Assembly (NCBI GenBank): GCA_036321105.1
Contig: JAYEPQ010000005.1
Location: 40,165,029-40,229,028, forward strand
Direction: 5' to 3'
DNA length: 64,000 nt
DNA from: Dracaena cambodiana
Lineage: Eukaryota; Streptophyta; Magnoliopsida; Asparagales; Asparagaceae
Made by a program: the position numbers and the translations under genes. Position 1 is the stretch's first letter; each line of letters starts with the position of its first letter. Positions 1-10,746 of the stretch are shown in pieces. Under the pieces are notes generated by a model. The model saw only the letters and a list, made by a program, of their open reading frames with translations. It was not told where the DNA came from and ran no database searches.

Positions 1-489
1 GATCTCAATGCTGCATGTCCCAAAGATGAGTTTACACTTCCCATCACCGACGTGATGATAGACAATACTTGTGGCTATGAGAGGATGTCCTTTATGGATG
101 GCTTCTCAGGATATAACTAGATCAAAATGCACCCAGATGATGAAAAGCATACAGCTTTCAGAACGCCGCTGGGGGTATACTGTGATACGGGGATGCCATT
201 TGGGCTGAAGAATGCCGGTGCCACTTATCAACGTGCGATGAGCACTATATTCAAAGAACATCTGCGCAAGATAGTAGAGTGTTACGTGGATGACTTGGCG
301 GTCAAAAGTAAAAATAAAGAGGACCACCTTCAGGACTTAAGAATGGTCTTCGATCTCATGAGGAGACATCATTTAAAGATGAATCCTACTAAGTCATTTA
401 TGGGGGTGTCGAGTGGGAAATTCCTTGGGTTCATAATAACTTCAAAAGGAATTTTCCTCGATCCTGAAAAGATAAAAGCAATTAGTGAG
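1..489 (+). pseudogene. Element B: reverse transcriptase fragment
   Basis: Reverse transcriptase part of the element B polyprotein, entering from beyond the left edge. The frame from base 1 reads the RT core: the PKDEF region, the GYERMSFMDG block, PFGLKNAGATYQR and the catalytic YVDD, then the FLGFIITSKG block. A TAG at 118-120 replaces a Gln codon that is present at the same place in elements A and E, so this copy is dead. The frame stops abruptly at 489, where element A is inserted. The same protein resumes at 21384 with the residues expected next (MPSPRNLKELRG), so B is one gene split by A. Confidence 0.9.
485..489. repeat. Target-site duplication of element A, left copy (GTGAG)
   Basis: GTGAG lies directly before the TG start of the left LTR and is repeated at 21384-21388 directly after the CA end of the right LTR. 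A 5-bp duplication is usual for Ty3/gypsy integration. Removing A and one GTGAG restores the RT reading frame of B. Confidence 0.95.
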
Positions 490-529
490 TGTTGGCAGTG
501 AAAATTTCTAAGTTAAAAGGATTTTCCAC

Positions 530-742
530 AATAGAACGCGGAGCTAATTCAATAGCCCCGCGTTTGGTTATATTAACCCTGCGTTTGAACGCGGAGATGT
601 TTAATAGCTCCGCGTTGATTCCGCAGTTTGGCTTGTATTAGCCTCGCGTTTGAGTAAAACGCGGAGATGATCAATAGCTCCGCGTTAGCTCCGCGTTTTG
701 GTTATTTAGCGTCGCGTTTTGATGCGATAAAGCTCCGCGTAA
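530..742. promoter_or_regulatory. U3 cluster of CpG-containing inverted repeats
   Basis: Successive short inverted repeats, for example AACGCGGAGCTA facing TAGCCCCGCGTT across a short loop, and AACGCGGAG facing CTCCGCGTT. They recur in the other LTRs of this family (20440-20655, 33960-34185, 51430-51660, 56940-57080). They lie upstream of the TATA box, so they could be binding sites or a structured or methylated promoter region; that role is inference. Confidence 0.6.
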
Positions 743-904
743 GCAGATAACCAGAATCTCAAATTGATTGAGATTATAATTCTGGGCTTATCCAAATACC
801 CGAATCAAATCTAATCAGAATTCCATCAAAACTAAGATATTTGATTGGAATCCTTGATGAATGCGAGTTCTATTTAGATAGAAACTCTTGCATTAACCTG
901 GGGA

Positions 905-912
905 TATAAATA
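905..912 (+). promoter_or_regulatory. LTR TATA box
   Basis: TATAAATA followed by CCTTCCTGGT. It is conserved in every LTR of the family: 20821-20828, 30372-30379, reversed at 33792-33799 and 51267-51274, and reversed in the solo LTR at 56764-56771. It is the likely core promoter for the genomic RNA. Confidence 0.8.
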
Positions 913-948
913 CCTTCCTGGTGAAACCCTAGTGGAGGGCTGGAAGGG

Positions 949-1113
949 CATCGGAAGTCTCCTATCGATCCTTTGGCAATTCAAGTACGCGAGAGAGCCT
1001 TGAAGCTTTTGCTGATCGTCTTCTTTTTGGGGGCATCGGAAGTTTCCTATCGATCCTTTGGCAATTCAAGTACGCGAGAGAGCCTTGAAGCCTTTGCTGA
1101 TCATCTTCTGAAA
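949..1113 (+). repeat. 85-bp tandem duplication inside the element A LTR
   Basis: The stretch beginning GCATCGGAAG and running through the GCGAGAGAGCC motif occurs twice, offset by 85 bp. Both LTRs of A have it and both LTRs of E have one copy, which accounts for most of the length difference between the A (979-984) and E (905) LTRs. It lies downstream of the TATA box, so it is probably in the transcribed leader. Confidence 0.85.
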
Positions 1114-1471
1114 TCTTGGAGAATTCAAGTTACGCACAGAGCCTTGAGTTCGTGAAGATCAGAGAAAATCACCATCTTCTTTCTGGAGTTCTTGAGAAGT
1201 TCGAGTTACGCGAGAGAGTCTTGAACAAATCAAAACCAGAGAAGATCGTCTATATTCGGCTGATATCTTTAAAAGAGAAGATTTCAACGTACCGATCGTC
1301 CACGGGAACTACTATAGATCCCATCGCCACAGATCCCACAACACATTGTAAAAGAGAGAGATTGAAATATAAAATCCTCTCGTTTGTTCTTTTTTTATCT
1401 CTTGTTCACTTTCATTGTAATTTAAGTTAATTCAATGGGAGGAAGCAAAGAAACTTTTGCGACGAACAAAC

Positions 1472-1489
1472 TGACGACCACAGTGGGAG
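1472..1489 (+). promoter_or_regulatory. Primer-binding site (tRNA-Arg type)
   Basis: TGACGACCACAGTGGGAG begins 3 bp after the LTR end. The copy in E reads TGGCGACCACAGTGGGAG, which from memory is complementary to a plant tRNA-Arg 3' end including CCA. Element D has nearly the same site. A carries one mismatch opposite the CCA tail. Confidence 0.7.
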
Positions 1490-2044
1490 CCATCTCTTTC
1501 ACTGATGAAGAGATTGTGGCGCAATCGGACGTTGACTTGATCGGATCCGAAGTAGACACGCTGGTCGTTGAAATCGACCAGCAGAAGTACGAGGAGTTTC
1601 TCTCCTCCGGATCAGGTGACTTGGATGAGACACGGCACTATCGCCGTATGTACTCCAATGCCCGAGTGACGGGTAGAAAGGTATCCACTGAGAGACGGGG
1701 ATCCTTGGAGACTAGGTTATAGCGCCGGAGTCCACACAAGAAGTCCTAGCCGAGGAAGAGCTTCCGATTGCCGAAGAAGACGTGGGAACTGGGCTAACCA
1801 GGACCCAACTCCGGAACAGGAACCGGAGAGCGAGGCGTAGAGCCCTCAAAGCCTGCCTTGGACGCAGAGCTAACTCTAGAGGACGCGAGGCTATGGTCCC
1901 TCGCAAATTGGCTCGCACTACCCGCAAGACTAATCTCTACCGCGTTAAACGCGAAGATACAACTTGCCTTAAAAGCAAGGAAAAGCCAGCGTGTGATTTT
2001 CCACGCGAGGCTGGTAATACTGGCGAGTTACGCAAAATTCTTGA

Positions 2045-2518
2045 CACTCGCGAGTTACGCGAGTATAAAGATTATTCAAAGCCAGCGTGTGATTCTCCAC
2101 GCGAGGCTATTACTGTGCCTAGCGAGAGACGCGAAGCCAGTAAGGGTTGCGCTAGTCGCAGAATACCCAACACTCGCGAGTTACGCGAGTATAAAGATTA
2201 TTCAAAGCCAGCGTGTGATTTTCCACGCGAGGCTATTACTGTGCCTAGCGAGAGACGCGAAGCCAGTAAGGGTTGCGCTAGTCGCAGAATACCCAACACT
2301 CGCGAGTTACGCGAGTATAAAAATTATTCAAAGCCAGCGTGTGATTCTCCACGCGAGGCTATTACTGTGCCTAGCGACAGACGCGAAGCCAGTAAGGGTT
2401 GCGCTAGTCGCAGAATACCCAACACTCGCGAGTTACGCGAGTATAAAAATTATTCAAAGCCAGCGTGTGATTCTCCACGCGAGGCTATTACTGTGCCTAG
2501 CGAGAGACGCGAAGCCAG
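2045..2518 (+). repeat. 126-bp tandem repeat in the gag leader, about four copies
   Basis: CACTCGCGAGTTACGCGAG recurs at 2045, 2171, 2297 and 2423, exactly 126 bp (42 codons) apart, so the reading frame is kept. Each unit encodes a peptide with KPACDSPREAI and REASKGCASR blocks. Element E has about two copies, so copy number is variable. Confidence 0.92.
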
Positions 2519-2771
2519 TGATACTTGCAATAAACACAAGACTTCTGACACCCACAAGGAACGTGAGGATGATTGGCAGATAGTTGTCAGTCGTAAAAAC
2601 CGCGCTAAGCGCGAAGCTATGATCTGCGTTAATCGCAAAGATAAGCCAGCGTGCAAGAACTTCCCTTCACGTGGGGCTATTATTCCAGAAGCTAAACTTC
2701 CAAGGACGCACCAAGCCAGCGAGAAACGCGAGGCTAGTGTGGATCGCGGAGCTATTCTTTAGGCCCGCAAT

Positions 2772-5438
2772 GTGAAACGCGAGGCTATTCCTAAGCCACG
2801 CGAGGATCGGTCCGACCCTAGAGTCAGGGTTGATCAATCAAAGAAGCTTCAGTGGATTCCTAAACATTCTCAAAAGTTGAATGGACCTCTTGATTCCATG
2901 GCTAGAGGCACTGACCTCAGGGAGCATCTCTCTAAGAAGAGAGGCATAGACCAACTTCAAATTGAACATATTTGCCATTGCCAGCAACTTGTGACAGCAG
3001 TATCAGCCGTGATGGATAACTGTGGCTGCAGCAAGAACAGGATATCTGTGTTCGACCGATTAAACGAGTCAAGCCAGAATCCTGCTAAGAAGACAAGAAC
3101 CACTCCCCTGAAACAAGGGAGAGCTGTAACTTCCAACATGGTAGGAAAAGGGAAGAAAATTGCAGAGACGGATGATGATTCAGAATCGAGCGATGATGAA
3201 CCTCATCGTATTACTCGACTAAGATCAGGAGCCGTCCCGCCCCGAAATTATAAGAAGCTTGCAGGGGGTTCTTACGACGAGGACAGCGATAATTCCGCTA
3301 TAGCCTCGCCTCCATCCTCTATATCGTCTCGGCTACAGAAGTCGGCATCGCATATGGCAGAGAAGTCTGACGATATCAATCAGAGATTAGAAGCTCAAGA
3401 AAAGATGATTCGAGAGCAGCAAAAGATGATTGAAGGACTCAAAGTCATGCTATCGAGGTTTGTTGAAGATAATGCCAAAAAGGGCAAAGAAACTCTGAAT
3501 GAAGAAGAACAGGAAGAGAAAGCCCACTCGATGCATGAGGAAGAGGATAGATTTTCTTTTCATGATCCGCATGGGGAGAAGATAGAAAAGCTCCAGAATC
3601 AACTCGAAACTTTAATGCGTAAAAAGGAGTTGAAAGAAGCAGGGGTCTCAAGACCGTATCCTCCTGAATGGGACATGATACCTTACCCACCGAAGTATAA
3701 GCCGCTCAAATTAGAGCCATACGACGGAAAAGGATCGCCCAGCCAGCATATATATTACTTTTTATCCCAAGCAGGACACTTAATGGGTAATGATTCCATC
3801 ATGACCAAAGTATTTGTAAGTACTTTGCGAGGGCCTGCCTTCACCTGGTTCATGCAGTTGCCCCCAGGTACTATTAATATCTGGTTAGATGTTGAGAAAT
3901 TATTTCTCTCACGTTTCTTCGAGGATGACACCGAGATTACGGTTCATTCCCTTCTTGCAACTAGGCAAGGAGAACAAGAAACGGTTAAAGATTTCATAGA
4001 AAGGTTCCGGAAGAAGTCTGTACATTGTAAACACGGAATGATCCAGGAAACTCTAGTCGAGACCTGTCGGCACAACCTTAAGACCAATGTGCTCCTCAAA
4101 ATGGGGGCCGTAGAGTCTAAGACGTGGAGGGACCTGCTCAAACAAGGAGAGCAAGCTGAAGACTTGATTCGCCGAGTCGAGGAATCCCGCGGACCAAGAA
4201 ATGCTGGGGGTAGTAAGCCATATACCCAAAGCAACAGCAATAAGAATAAAGGGAAAGCAGTCATGTCGTCAGAAGCTGCTCCTCAGAAAACCGGTCCTCC
4301 GCCAGAGCCAAAGCCTCAAGGACAGCGAGGATCAAGGCAAATCAGACCGCAACAAGAAAGGAATTACACTTTCAAGGCGGAACAGACACATATCCTCTTT
4401 CACCTGCTCCAGAAGAAAGGAATGCTAAAACTTCCGGAGAATAAGAAGCCAGAAGATGCGGGTAAGACTAAAGACCCCAACTACTGTCTTTATCACCGGA
4501 ATGTTGGGCACCCTACCAGGGATTGTTTTCCCCTTAAGAACAGAATCCAAGCACTAATAGAGGCTGGAGTTCTGACGCTTAAGGAAGAACAGAAGAAAGT
4601 CACTGCCAATATGGCAACCATAATGGTTGGAACCCACGAGTTTCCCGCAGGAGTGACCCCAATCCCTAAGGGTAAGATGGTCACGAAGAATCTTGATCCG
4701 CACAACAAAGCCCAAGAGGGACTTGTCCCCGTAACAACCCAAAAGGGGGAAGTTATGTGGGTTCACCCCGACTTGTTGGAAGATGAACAATGGACTACTT
4801 CAAGAAGTCAAGGGAAGAAACGGGTTGTTAATGCCATTTCTGCAGATATAAAGGAAGAATATATAGTTTCGGGAGCCTTCACAGATTCTGAAGAAGAACC
4901 CGAAACTATGGCCACTCATCAAGATGGGGCAGGCCCTTCCAGTACTCGATCTGGAAAGACATATCTTAAGGGCTACACTAGAGTGGATCCAAAAGATATC
5001 TATGCAGAACTCGCAAAGCCTGCGAAGCAGAAAGGACTTCGTTTCCAGAAGAATCCTACCAGAGATGAAGGAGCCAAAGAAACCCCCTTCGAGTTTGACA
5101 TAATTGCGCAGTTGGCTAATATCCCGGCGCGAGTGACGCTTTACGAATTGTTGAGATTATCAAAATCAACACGTGAAGCTCTAAGAGAGGCCTTGGCAGA
5201 CTCTGAGTCATTCCTAGCTCAGATTGTCGAGCCGGCCATCGAAGAGCGGGACTCTTGCCCCCACTGTCATCAAGTGAGGAGGCAAGTCCCACAAATCATC
5301 TTCTCTCCAGAAGACATGCAGGTGAGGAATATAAAGCATAATGGCTTTTATATTTCACTGGATATGTCGGGACCACAAAAGTGGACCGAATTCAGATTGA
5401 TCCAGGTTCTGCACTCAGCGTCGTGCCCAGTAGATTGA
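2772..5438 (+). pseudogene. gag: Element A: gag polyprotein with start of protease
   Basis: 888-codon frame. Residues about 95-115 match the Cys-rich NCGCSKNRISVFDRLN segment. Residues about 123-300 are charged and coiled-coil-like (KMIREQQKMIEGLK). Residues about 320-480 are the retrotransposon gag core (GPAFTWFMQLPPG, WLDVEKLFLSRFF). Residues about 570-585 form a C-x2-H-x4-H-x4-C knuckle (CLYH..GH..DC), a variant of the nucleic-acid-binding knuckle. Relative to E there are 8 extra bases near 5335, which throw the frame off just before the protease active site, and it ends at 5438. Gag would package the genomic RNA in cytoplasmic particles. Confidence 0.85.
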
Positions 5439-7648
5439 TGCAGCTGTTGGGGGTTTTCCTTCATCGCTTGACACCTACACACACTACCATCTATGGATTC
5501 AATGCTAATAATAGCCATCCTCTTGGTAAGATCCGATTGCGGTGTCAAATTGGAGACTTGAAAACGGAGGTTACATGCTATGTAATTGATGCTGATACCT
5601 CCTACAACATTTTATTGGGGCGACCTTGGATCCACTCTCATATGATAGTTCCGTCGACTCTTCACCAGTGCATGAAATATTGCGATGAGGAAGGAGAGGT
5701 CCGGACACTAATTGCTGACAAGCAGCCATTCAAAGGGTTGGAAAATTACTTCACAGATGCTGCACTCTACAAGCCAGCACATGAAGCCTCCAATGACAGT
5801 CTTAGCAAGTCTCCAAAGCCCGACGACAGTGGCAATGAAGCCGACATTGAGTACGAGCTCCTTAGAGAAGATGACGGGGGTGATTACGAAATCAACCCTC
5901 ACCTAGATCTTAGCTTAGGTCTTGATAATATAGTGGATGTAATAGAAAGTGAATGGGTTATTAATGAAAATGTAAAGTTAGTCTACGAGCATGCTGTAGC
6001 TACTGAGTCTGAGCCCTCTTGTACCTCCACCGAAGCGGATGGCCTGACCGAACTTGAAGTTCTGGCGGCGTACAATTTGTCCCTCAGGTCTTCCCTCCTC
6101 TCTCAGTTAAAAATAACCGAGGATCAAGGGCACTTCTTTGAAGTGCCTCCCCGACAGAAGTCCCAAAGGCCGATCATGCTCGGCAAAGTGGTCACGTCGC
6201 CTCGACAGAGACAAAGTAGTGAAAGTGATGAACAAACATCACCTCAATTTCACTTATATGAGCAAAGGTCCCGACAGATGATGGAGAAAATGGGATATAA
6301 TTTTACCCAGAAGCCGGGATTAAACTTTGGAAAAGGGCGACGGAATCTCATACCCTCGTTTAGACCGAGAGGAAAGAGCCCTGATTATTATCAGAAGACC
6401 CGCAGGGGGTTGGGTTATGTATCTACTCCACCCTCGTCACCATTAAATGATGAAGAGAGTTCTTCGGCTAAAGAAGAAACATCTTCACCAGATCATGATT
6501 CAGGTATAAGCACCGGTGCTTGGTTTCAATCTTTGACAATCAATATGGTTACGGCCGCGCCAGAAAGCAACGAGGAACCAATTGACGTTCAAGACGATGC
6601 TTGGGCCAGGCATATGGACACTCTCTGGGATGTCCGCCTTGAACAGCATGATCCGCCCACAGAAGACAAATTAATGCAGGTTAACATGGGAACGGAAGAA
6701 AATCCGAAACCCATTTTCATAAGCGACACACTAACTCTTTTAGAAAAAGAGGAACTTATATCCCTTATCAAAGAGTACATAGATGTGTTCGCATGGAGTT
6801 ATGAAGATATGCCTGGGCTTGACCCTCAAATTGCCACACACCGGTTAAATATAAAAGAAGATGTCAAACCTGTTAAACAGCAACAGAGGCGTTTTCGACC
6901 GGAATTGATGGAGGCAATAGTTGCTGAGGTCAACAAGCTAATACAATCCGGGTTCATCCGTGAAGAACAACACCCAGACTGGGTGGCAAACATAGTGCCA
7001 GTTCGCAAAAAGAATGGCAAAATCCGGATATGCATTGACTTTCGAGACCTGAACGCTGCATGTCCCAAGGATGAATTTCCACTCCCCATCACCGACGTGA
7101 TGATCGATAATACTTGCGGTTATGAGAGGATGTCCTTTATGGATGGCTTCTCAGGTTATAACCAAATCAAGATGCACCCAGATTATGAAAAGCATACAGC
7201 TTTCAGAACGCCACAGGGGGTATACTGTTATACGGTGATACCATTCGGATTAAAGAATGCAGGTGCCACCTACCAACGCGCAATGAGCGCCATATTCAAA
7301 AAGCACCTGCGCAGAACAGTAGAGTGCTATGTGGATGACTTAGCAGTTAAAAGCAAAGACAAAGAAGAGCATCTTCACGATTTAAGAGTGGTCTTCGATC
7401 TTATGCGGAAACATCACTTGAAGATGAATCCTACCAAGTCGTTCATGGGGGTATCCAGCGGGAAGTTTCTAGGGTTCGTAATAACTTCAAAAGGAATTTT
7501 CCTCGACCCTGAAAAGGTAAAAGCAATTATCGAAATGCCGCCTCCCCGCAATCTTAAGGAATTAAGGGGATTACAAGGAAAGCTCACTTATATTCGGCGC
7601 TTCATATCCAACTTATCTGGAAATGCCAACCATTCTCCAAACTTATGA
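5381..7648 (+). pseudogene. pol: Element A: protease and reverse transcriptase
   Basis: 755-codon frame starting in the protease. The protease active-site loop is IDPGSALSVVP at residues about 5-15; D-P-G replaces the usual D-T/S-G, and E has the same, so it is a family trait. RT spans about residues 500-725: KKNGKIRICIDFRDLN, PLPITDVMID, FGLKNAGATYQRAM, catalytic YVDD at 650-653, then FLGFVITSKG. A one-base deletion near 7620 relative to E and B shifts the frame and ends it at 7648. The overlap with gag is caused by the 8-base insertion, not by a programmed shift: in E the gag and protease are in one frame. Confidence 0.88.
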
Positions 7649-8220
7649 AGAAGGGAGTGTCCTTCATATGGGATGAGGCATGTCAGCAGGTATTTGATGA
7701 CCTCAAGGAGTACCTTACTAAGCCTCCTGTACTAATGGCACCAGCCCCTGAGCAGCCCTTTCTTATATATGTAAGGGCCATGGATAATGCTTTAGGAGCA
7801 TTACTTGCTCAATATAATGAGCACGGCCATGAACATGCCCTCTACTATTTAAGTAGAACAATGATTGGGGCCGAACAGCGGTATACTCCCATTGAAAAAG
7901 AATGTTTAGCCCTAGTGTTTGCTGTTCAGAAAATGCGACACTACCTTTCGGGGCAAACAATTCATGTCATATCACGGGTTAATCCCCTGAAGATTCTGAT
8001 GACAAAACCAGGATCCTTGAATGGCCGATTGGCAAAATGGGCGCTCTTACTATCGCCCTATGACATACATTTTGTCCCTCAAAAGGCCATGAAGGGACAG
8101 GCAATCGCTGATTTCCTTGCAGATCATCCAATTTGGTCCAAATTAAAGCAGACATCAGAAGTCAACACAGTTACCAAAGAACAGCCTTGGCAAATGTTCT
8201 TTGATGGCGCTGCCAGATGA
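7645..8220 (+). pseudogene. pol: Element A: RNase H and start of second RNase H
   Basis: Continues the RT protein in the shifted frame. It holds the Ty3/gypsy RNase H (VRAMDNALGALLAQ, YTPIEKECLALVFA, HVISRVNPLK), the tether (AKWALLLSPYDIHFVPQ, ADFLADHP) and the first strand of the archaeal-type RNase H (WQMFFDGAAR). It ends at TGA 8218-8220 where E and B have CGA, a C-to-T change at a CpG, as expected from decay of methylated cytosine. Confidence 0.88.
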
Positions 8221-8960
8221 TCTGCTGCTGGAGTGGGGGTTGTGCTAATATCCCCACATAAACATATAAAATTCCTAACGGTTACTCATTAACAGAACCG
8301 TGCACTAATAATGTAGCGGAGTACAATGCGCTCATTATCGGCTTAAAAATAGCTCTACAACTGGGGGTGAACCATCTAGAGGCATATGGAGATTCTAAGC
8401 TCATTGTCAATCAGATGACAGGTGAGTATGAAGTCAGACATGAAGCCCTCATCCCCTATCATCAGCTAGCTACTGAGCTAGCAGGATATTTTGAACAATT
8501 CTACATATATCACGTATCTCGAAACGAGAACATTTATGCAGATGCTCTTGCCGCATTAGCCGCAACACTGGCAATCCCGCCAGGTGAAGCTAAAATCATC
8601 ACCATTGGTAGTATAGAACTCCTCCACCCAGATGTGGTATCTCAAGCCGAAGAGGTATGCCAGACTGGCTTAAAGTTAGAACCCCGTGATTGGCGATTTC
8701 CGTTTGTGGATTATGCCTTGCATGGAATATTACCAGAAGATCCTAAGGAAGCCACCTCAATAAAGAGGAAGGCCCAAAGATTTCATTACGACCAGAAACT
8801 TCAGACTTTGTATAGAAAGTCAAAAGGTGGTCTATTGCTACGCTGCATATCGAAAGCAAAAGCAGAACAAGTGCTGAAAGAAACACATGATGGAATATGT
8901 GGAGCTCATCAGCCCGGTCCCAAACTTGGAGACCGTATAAGAAGGCTGGGGTACTACTGA
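8221..8960 (+). pseudogene. pol: Element A: archaeal-type RNase H and integrase zinc finger
   Basis: Second RNase H with TNNVAEYNALI, HLEAYGDSKLIVNQ and YADALAALAAT carrying the acidic residues. Then the linker and the integrase HHCC finger (ETHDGICGAHQPG and onward). A 2-base insertion near 8270 breaks the frame relative to E, and TGA at 8958-8960 replaces the Trp codon of E. The extra RNase H between RNase H and integrase is diagnostic of the Tat lineage. Confidence 0.85.
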
Positions 8961-8966
8961 CCGAGC

Positions 8967-9752
8967 ATGGTTACGGAAGCAATGGCATACGCTAAACGAT
9001 GTCATGCATGCCAAATACATGCCAATTTTATTCATCAACCCCAAGAATACTTGCACAATACCGTCGCAAGCTGGCCATTTGAAGCCTGGGGAATGGACAT
9101 TGTGGGGCCCATAACTCCCCCGTCATCCAGAGGACATCGGTTTATTCTTGCAATAACCGATTATTTTTCAAAATGGGCCGAAGCCGTGCCCATGAAAGAG
9201 GTGAAGACGACAGATGTGATCAAGTTCGTCAAGCATCATGTCATTTACCGCTTTGGCATCCCCCGACGGATTATTCATGATAATGGTCCGCAATTCATTA
9301 GTCAGGGATTCTCCAGATTCTGCAATAAGTTCAGAATCAAAGATATTGCTTCAACGCCATATAACCCTGAGGCTAATGGGTTAGCTGAAGCTTTTAACAA
9401 GACGATCATCAAACTCCTTAGGAAGTTCGTCTCTTCCAATAAACGAGATTGGGATGAAAAGTTAGGAGAATGCCTGTGGGCTTATCGCACCACCGTTCGC
9501 ACCCCGACCAAAGCTACCCCGTTCTCTTTGGTTTACGGAAGTGAGGCTGTCTTGCCTCTTGAAATCCAGATACCATCCTTGAGAGTGGCTTTAGCCACAA
9601 AGATAACGACAGAAGAGCGCCATCAGCAAAGATTGCAAGAACTAGAGGCGTTAGATGAAAAACGTCTCAGGGCTCAACAACAAATTGAGTTGTATCAAGC
9701 CCGAATATCTCAAACGTTCAATAAGAACGTTAAACCAAGGACCTTTAAATAA
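8967..9752 (+). pseudogene. pol: Element A: integrase core
   Basis: Integrase catalytic domain: KRCHACQIHAN completes the zinc finger, then WGMDIVGPITPPS (first Asp), FGIPRRIIHDNGPQF (second Asp) and YNPEANGLAEAFNKT (Glu). This DDE core is uninterrupted over 261 codons. It ends at TAA 9750-9752 just after PRTFK; E has a stop at the same codon while B keeps a Gln codon there. Confidence 0.88.
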
Positions 9753-9947
9753 GGAGACTTGGTTCTGGCTGTTAAAAGGCCAATGGTGCTAACCCATAAG
9801 ACTAAGGGTAAATTTGAACCCAAGTGGGAAGGACCGTTTGTTGTGGAGACAGTATACTCCAGTGGAGCCTATCGCTTAATGAATCAAGATGGCGACAGAA
9901 TGATGATGCCGATCAATGGCAAATTTCTGAAGAAATACTATTCATAG
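9753..9947 (+). pseudogene. pol: Element A: integrase C-terminal domain
   Basis: Same frame as the integrase core, separated from it only by the TAA at 9750-9752. KFEPKWEGPFVVETVYSSGAYRL is the usual Ty3/gypsy integrase C-terminal beta-barrel region, and the polyprotein ends with LKKYYS and a TAG at 9945-9947. The stop would make a truncated integrase unless read through or supplied in trans. Confidence 0.8.
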
Positions 9948-10746
9948 TAACCCTGGAGAAACGCGTCTTCCTTTCTTGGGCATGCGCATTGAGCGCCTCT
10001 GACCTAAACCTGGTGTGTTTGGTTCTCAAGTTTGAACCACCTCCAGTCTTTTTCTTGGGCATGCGCAGTTTGGCGCCTCTGACCCAAACCTGGTGTGCTT
10101 AGTTCTCAAGTTTGAACCACCTCCAGTCTGTTTCTTAGGCATGCGCAGTTTTGGCGCCTCTGACCTAAACCTGGTGTGTTTGGTTCTCAAGTTTGAATCA
10201 CCTCCAGTCTTTTCTTGGGCATGCGCAGTTTTGGCGCCTCTGACCTAAACCTGGTGTGTTTGGAGTGCCCAGTTCAAGTTACGCGAGAGAGCCTTGAACC
10301 GCCTCCAGTTTGGTTCTCAAGTTTGAACCACCATCAGTCTTTTCTTGGGCATGCGCAGTTTGGCGCCTCTGACCCAAACCTGGTGTGCTTAGTTCTCAAG
10401 TTTGAACCACCTCCAGTCTGTTTTTTAGGCATGCGCATTGTGCGCCTCTGATCTAAACCTGGTGTGTTTGGTTCTCAAGTTTGAACCACCTCCAGTCTTT
10501 TTCTTGGGCATGCGCAGTTTGGCGCCTCTGACCTAAACCCTGGTGTGTTTGGAGTACCCAGTTCAAGTTACGCGAGAGAGCCTTGAACCGCCTCCAGTTT
10601 GGTTCTCAAGTTTGAACCACCATCAGTCTTTTCTTGGGCATATGCAGTTTGGCGCCTCTGACCCAAACCTGGTGTGCTCAGTTCTCAAGTTTGAACAACC
10701 CCCAATCTTTCTTTTAGGCATGTGTAATTAAGCGCCTCTGACCTAA
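9948..10746 (+). repeat. Element A: 3' tandem array I (about 80-bp units)
   Basis: About nine units built on GGCATGCGCAGTTTGGCGCC, then TCTGACCTAAACCTGGTG and GGTTCTCAAGTTTGAACC. Some units carry an extra segment with TTCAAGTTACGCGAGAGAGC, a motif also present in the LTR. Each unit folds into a hairpin: TTAGG pairs with CCTAA, or TTGGG with CCCAA, around an inner GCGC/GCGC stem. Small open frames here are repeat artefacts. Confidence 0.88.

Larger units (their letters stand above)
490..1468 (+). repeat. Element A 5' LTR
   Basis: 979-bp LTR starting TGTTGGCAGTG and ending GAACA. It holds a U3 rich in CGCGGAGCTA-type inverted repeats (about 530-742), a TATA box at 905-912, an 85-bp tandem duplication at 949-1113, and an ATG at 1435 that opens the gag leader. 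Its partner is 20400-21383. It has lost 5 bp near 588 relative to the right LTR. Confidence 0.95.
1435..2762 (+). pseudogene. Element A: gag leader ORF starting inside the LTR
   Basis: The ATG at 1435 is 34 bp before the LTR end. The frame runs through the LTR boundary and the primer-binding site into an acidic N-terminal segment (TDEEIVAQSD and following), then an Arg/Ser-rich low-complexity part with recurrent REA motifs that includes the 126-bp repeats. In A it is broken by a frameshift near 1710 and a TAG at 2760-2762 where E has CAG. In E the same frame is open from 50824 to 49928. The leader therefore seems to be the N-terminus of one long gag polyprotein. It matches no domain I recognise; much of its coding sequence is the CGCGAGGCTA repeat motif read in frame. 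Confidence 0.7.

Noticed and set aside
1858..2583. 241-codon frame overlapping the gag leader
   Set aside because: Alternative frame of the 126-bp repeat. It is not kept intact in E and starts inside the leader ORF.
5708..5906. Overlapping frames on both strands conserved between A and E (also 46612-46810)
   Set aside because: They are shadows of the well-supported gag-pol frame; similarity follows from the DNA identity of the copies.
7620..7650. Programmed frameshift between RT and RNase H in element A
   Set aside because: E and B have no shift at this place, and A simply lacks one base; no slippery sequence or pseudoknot is evident.
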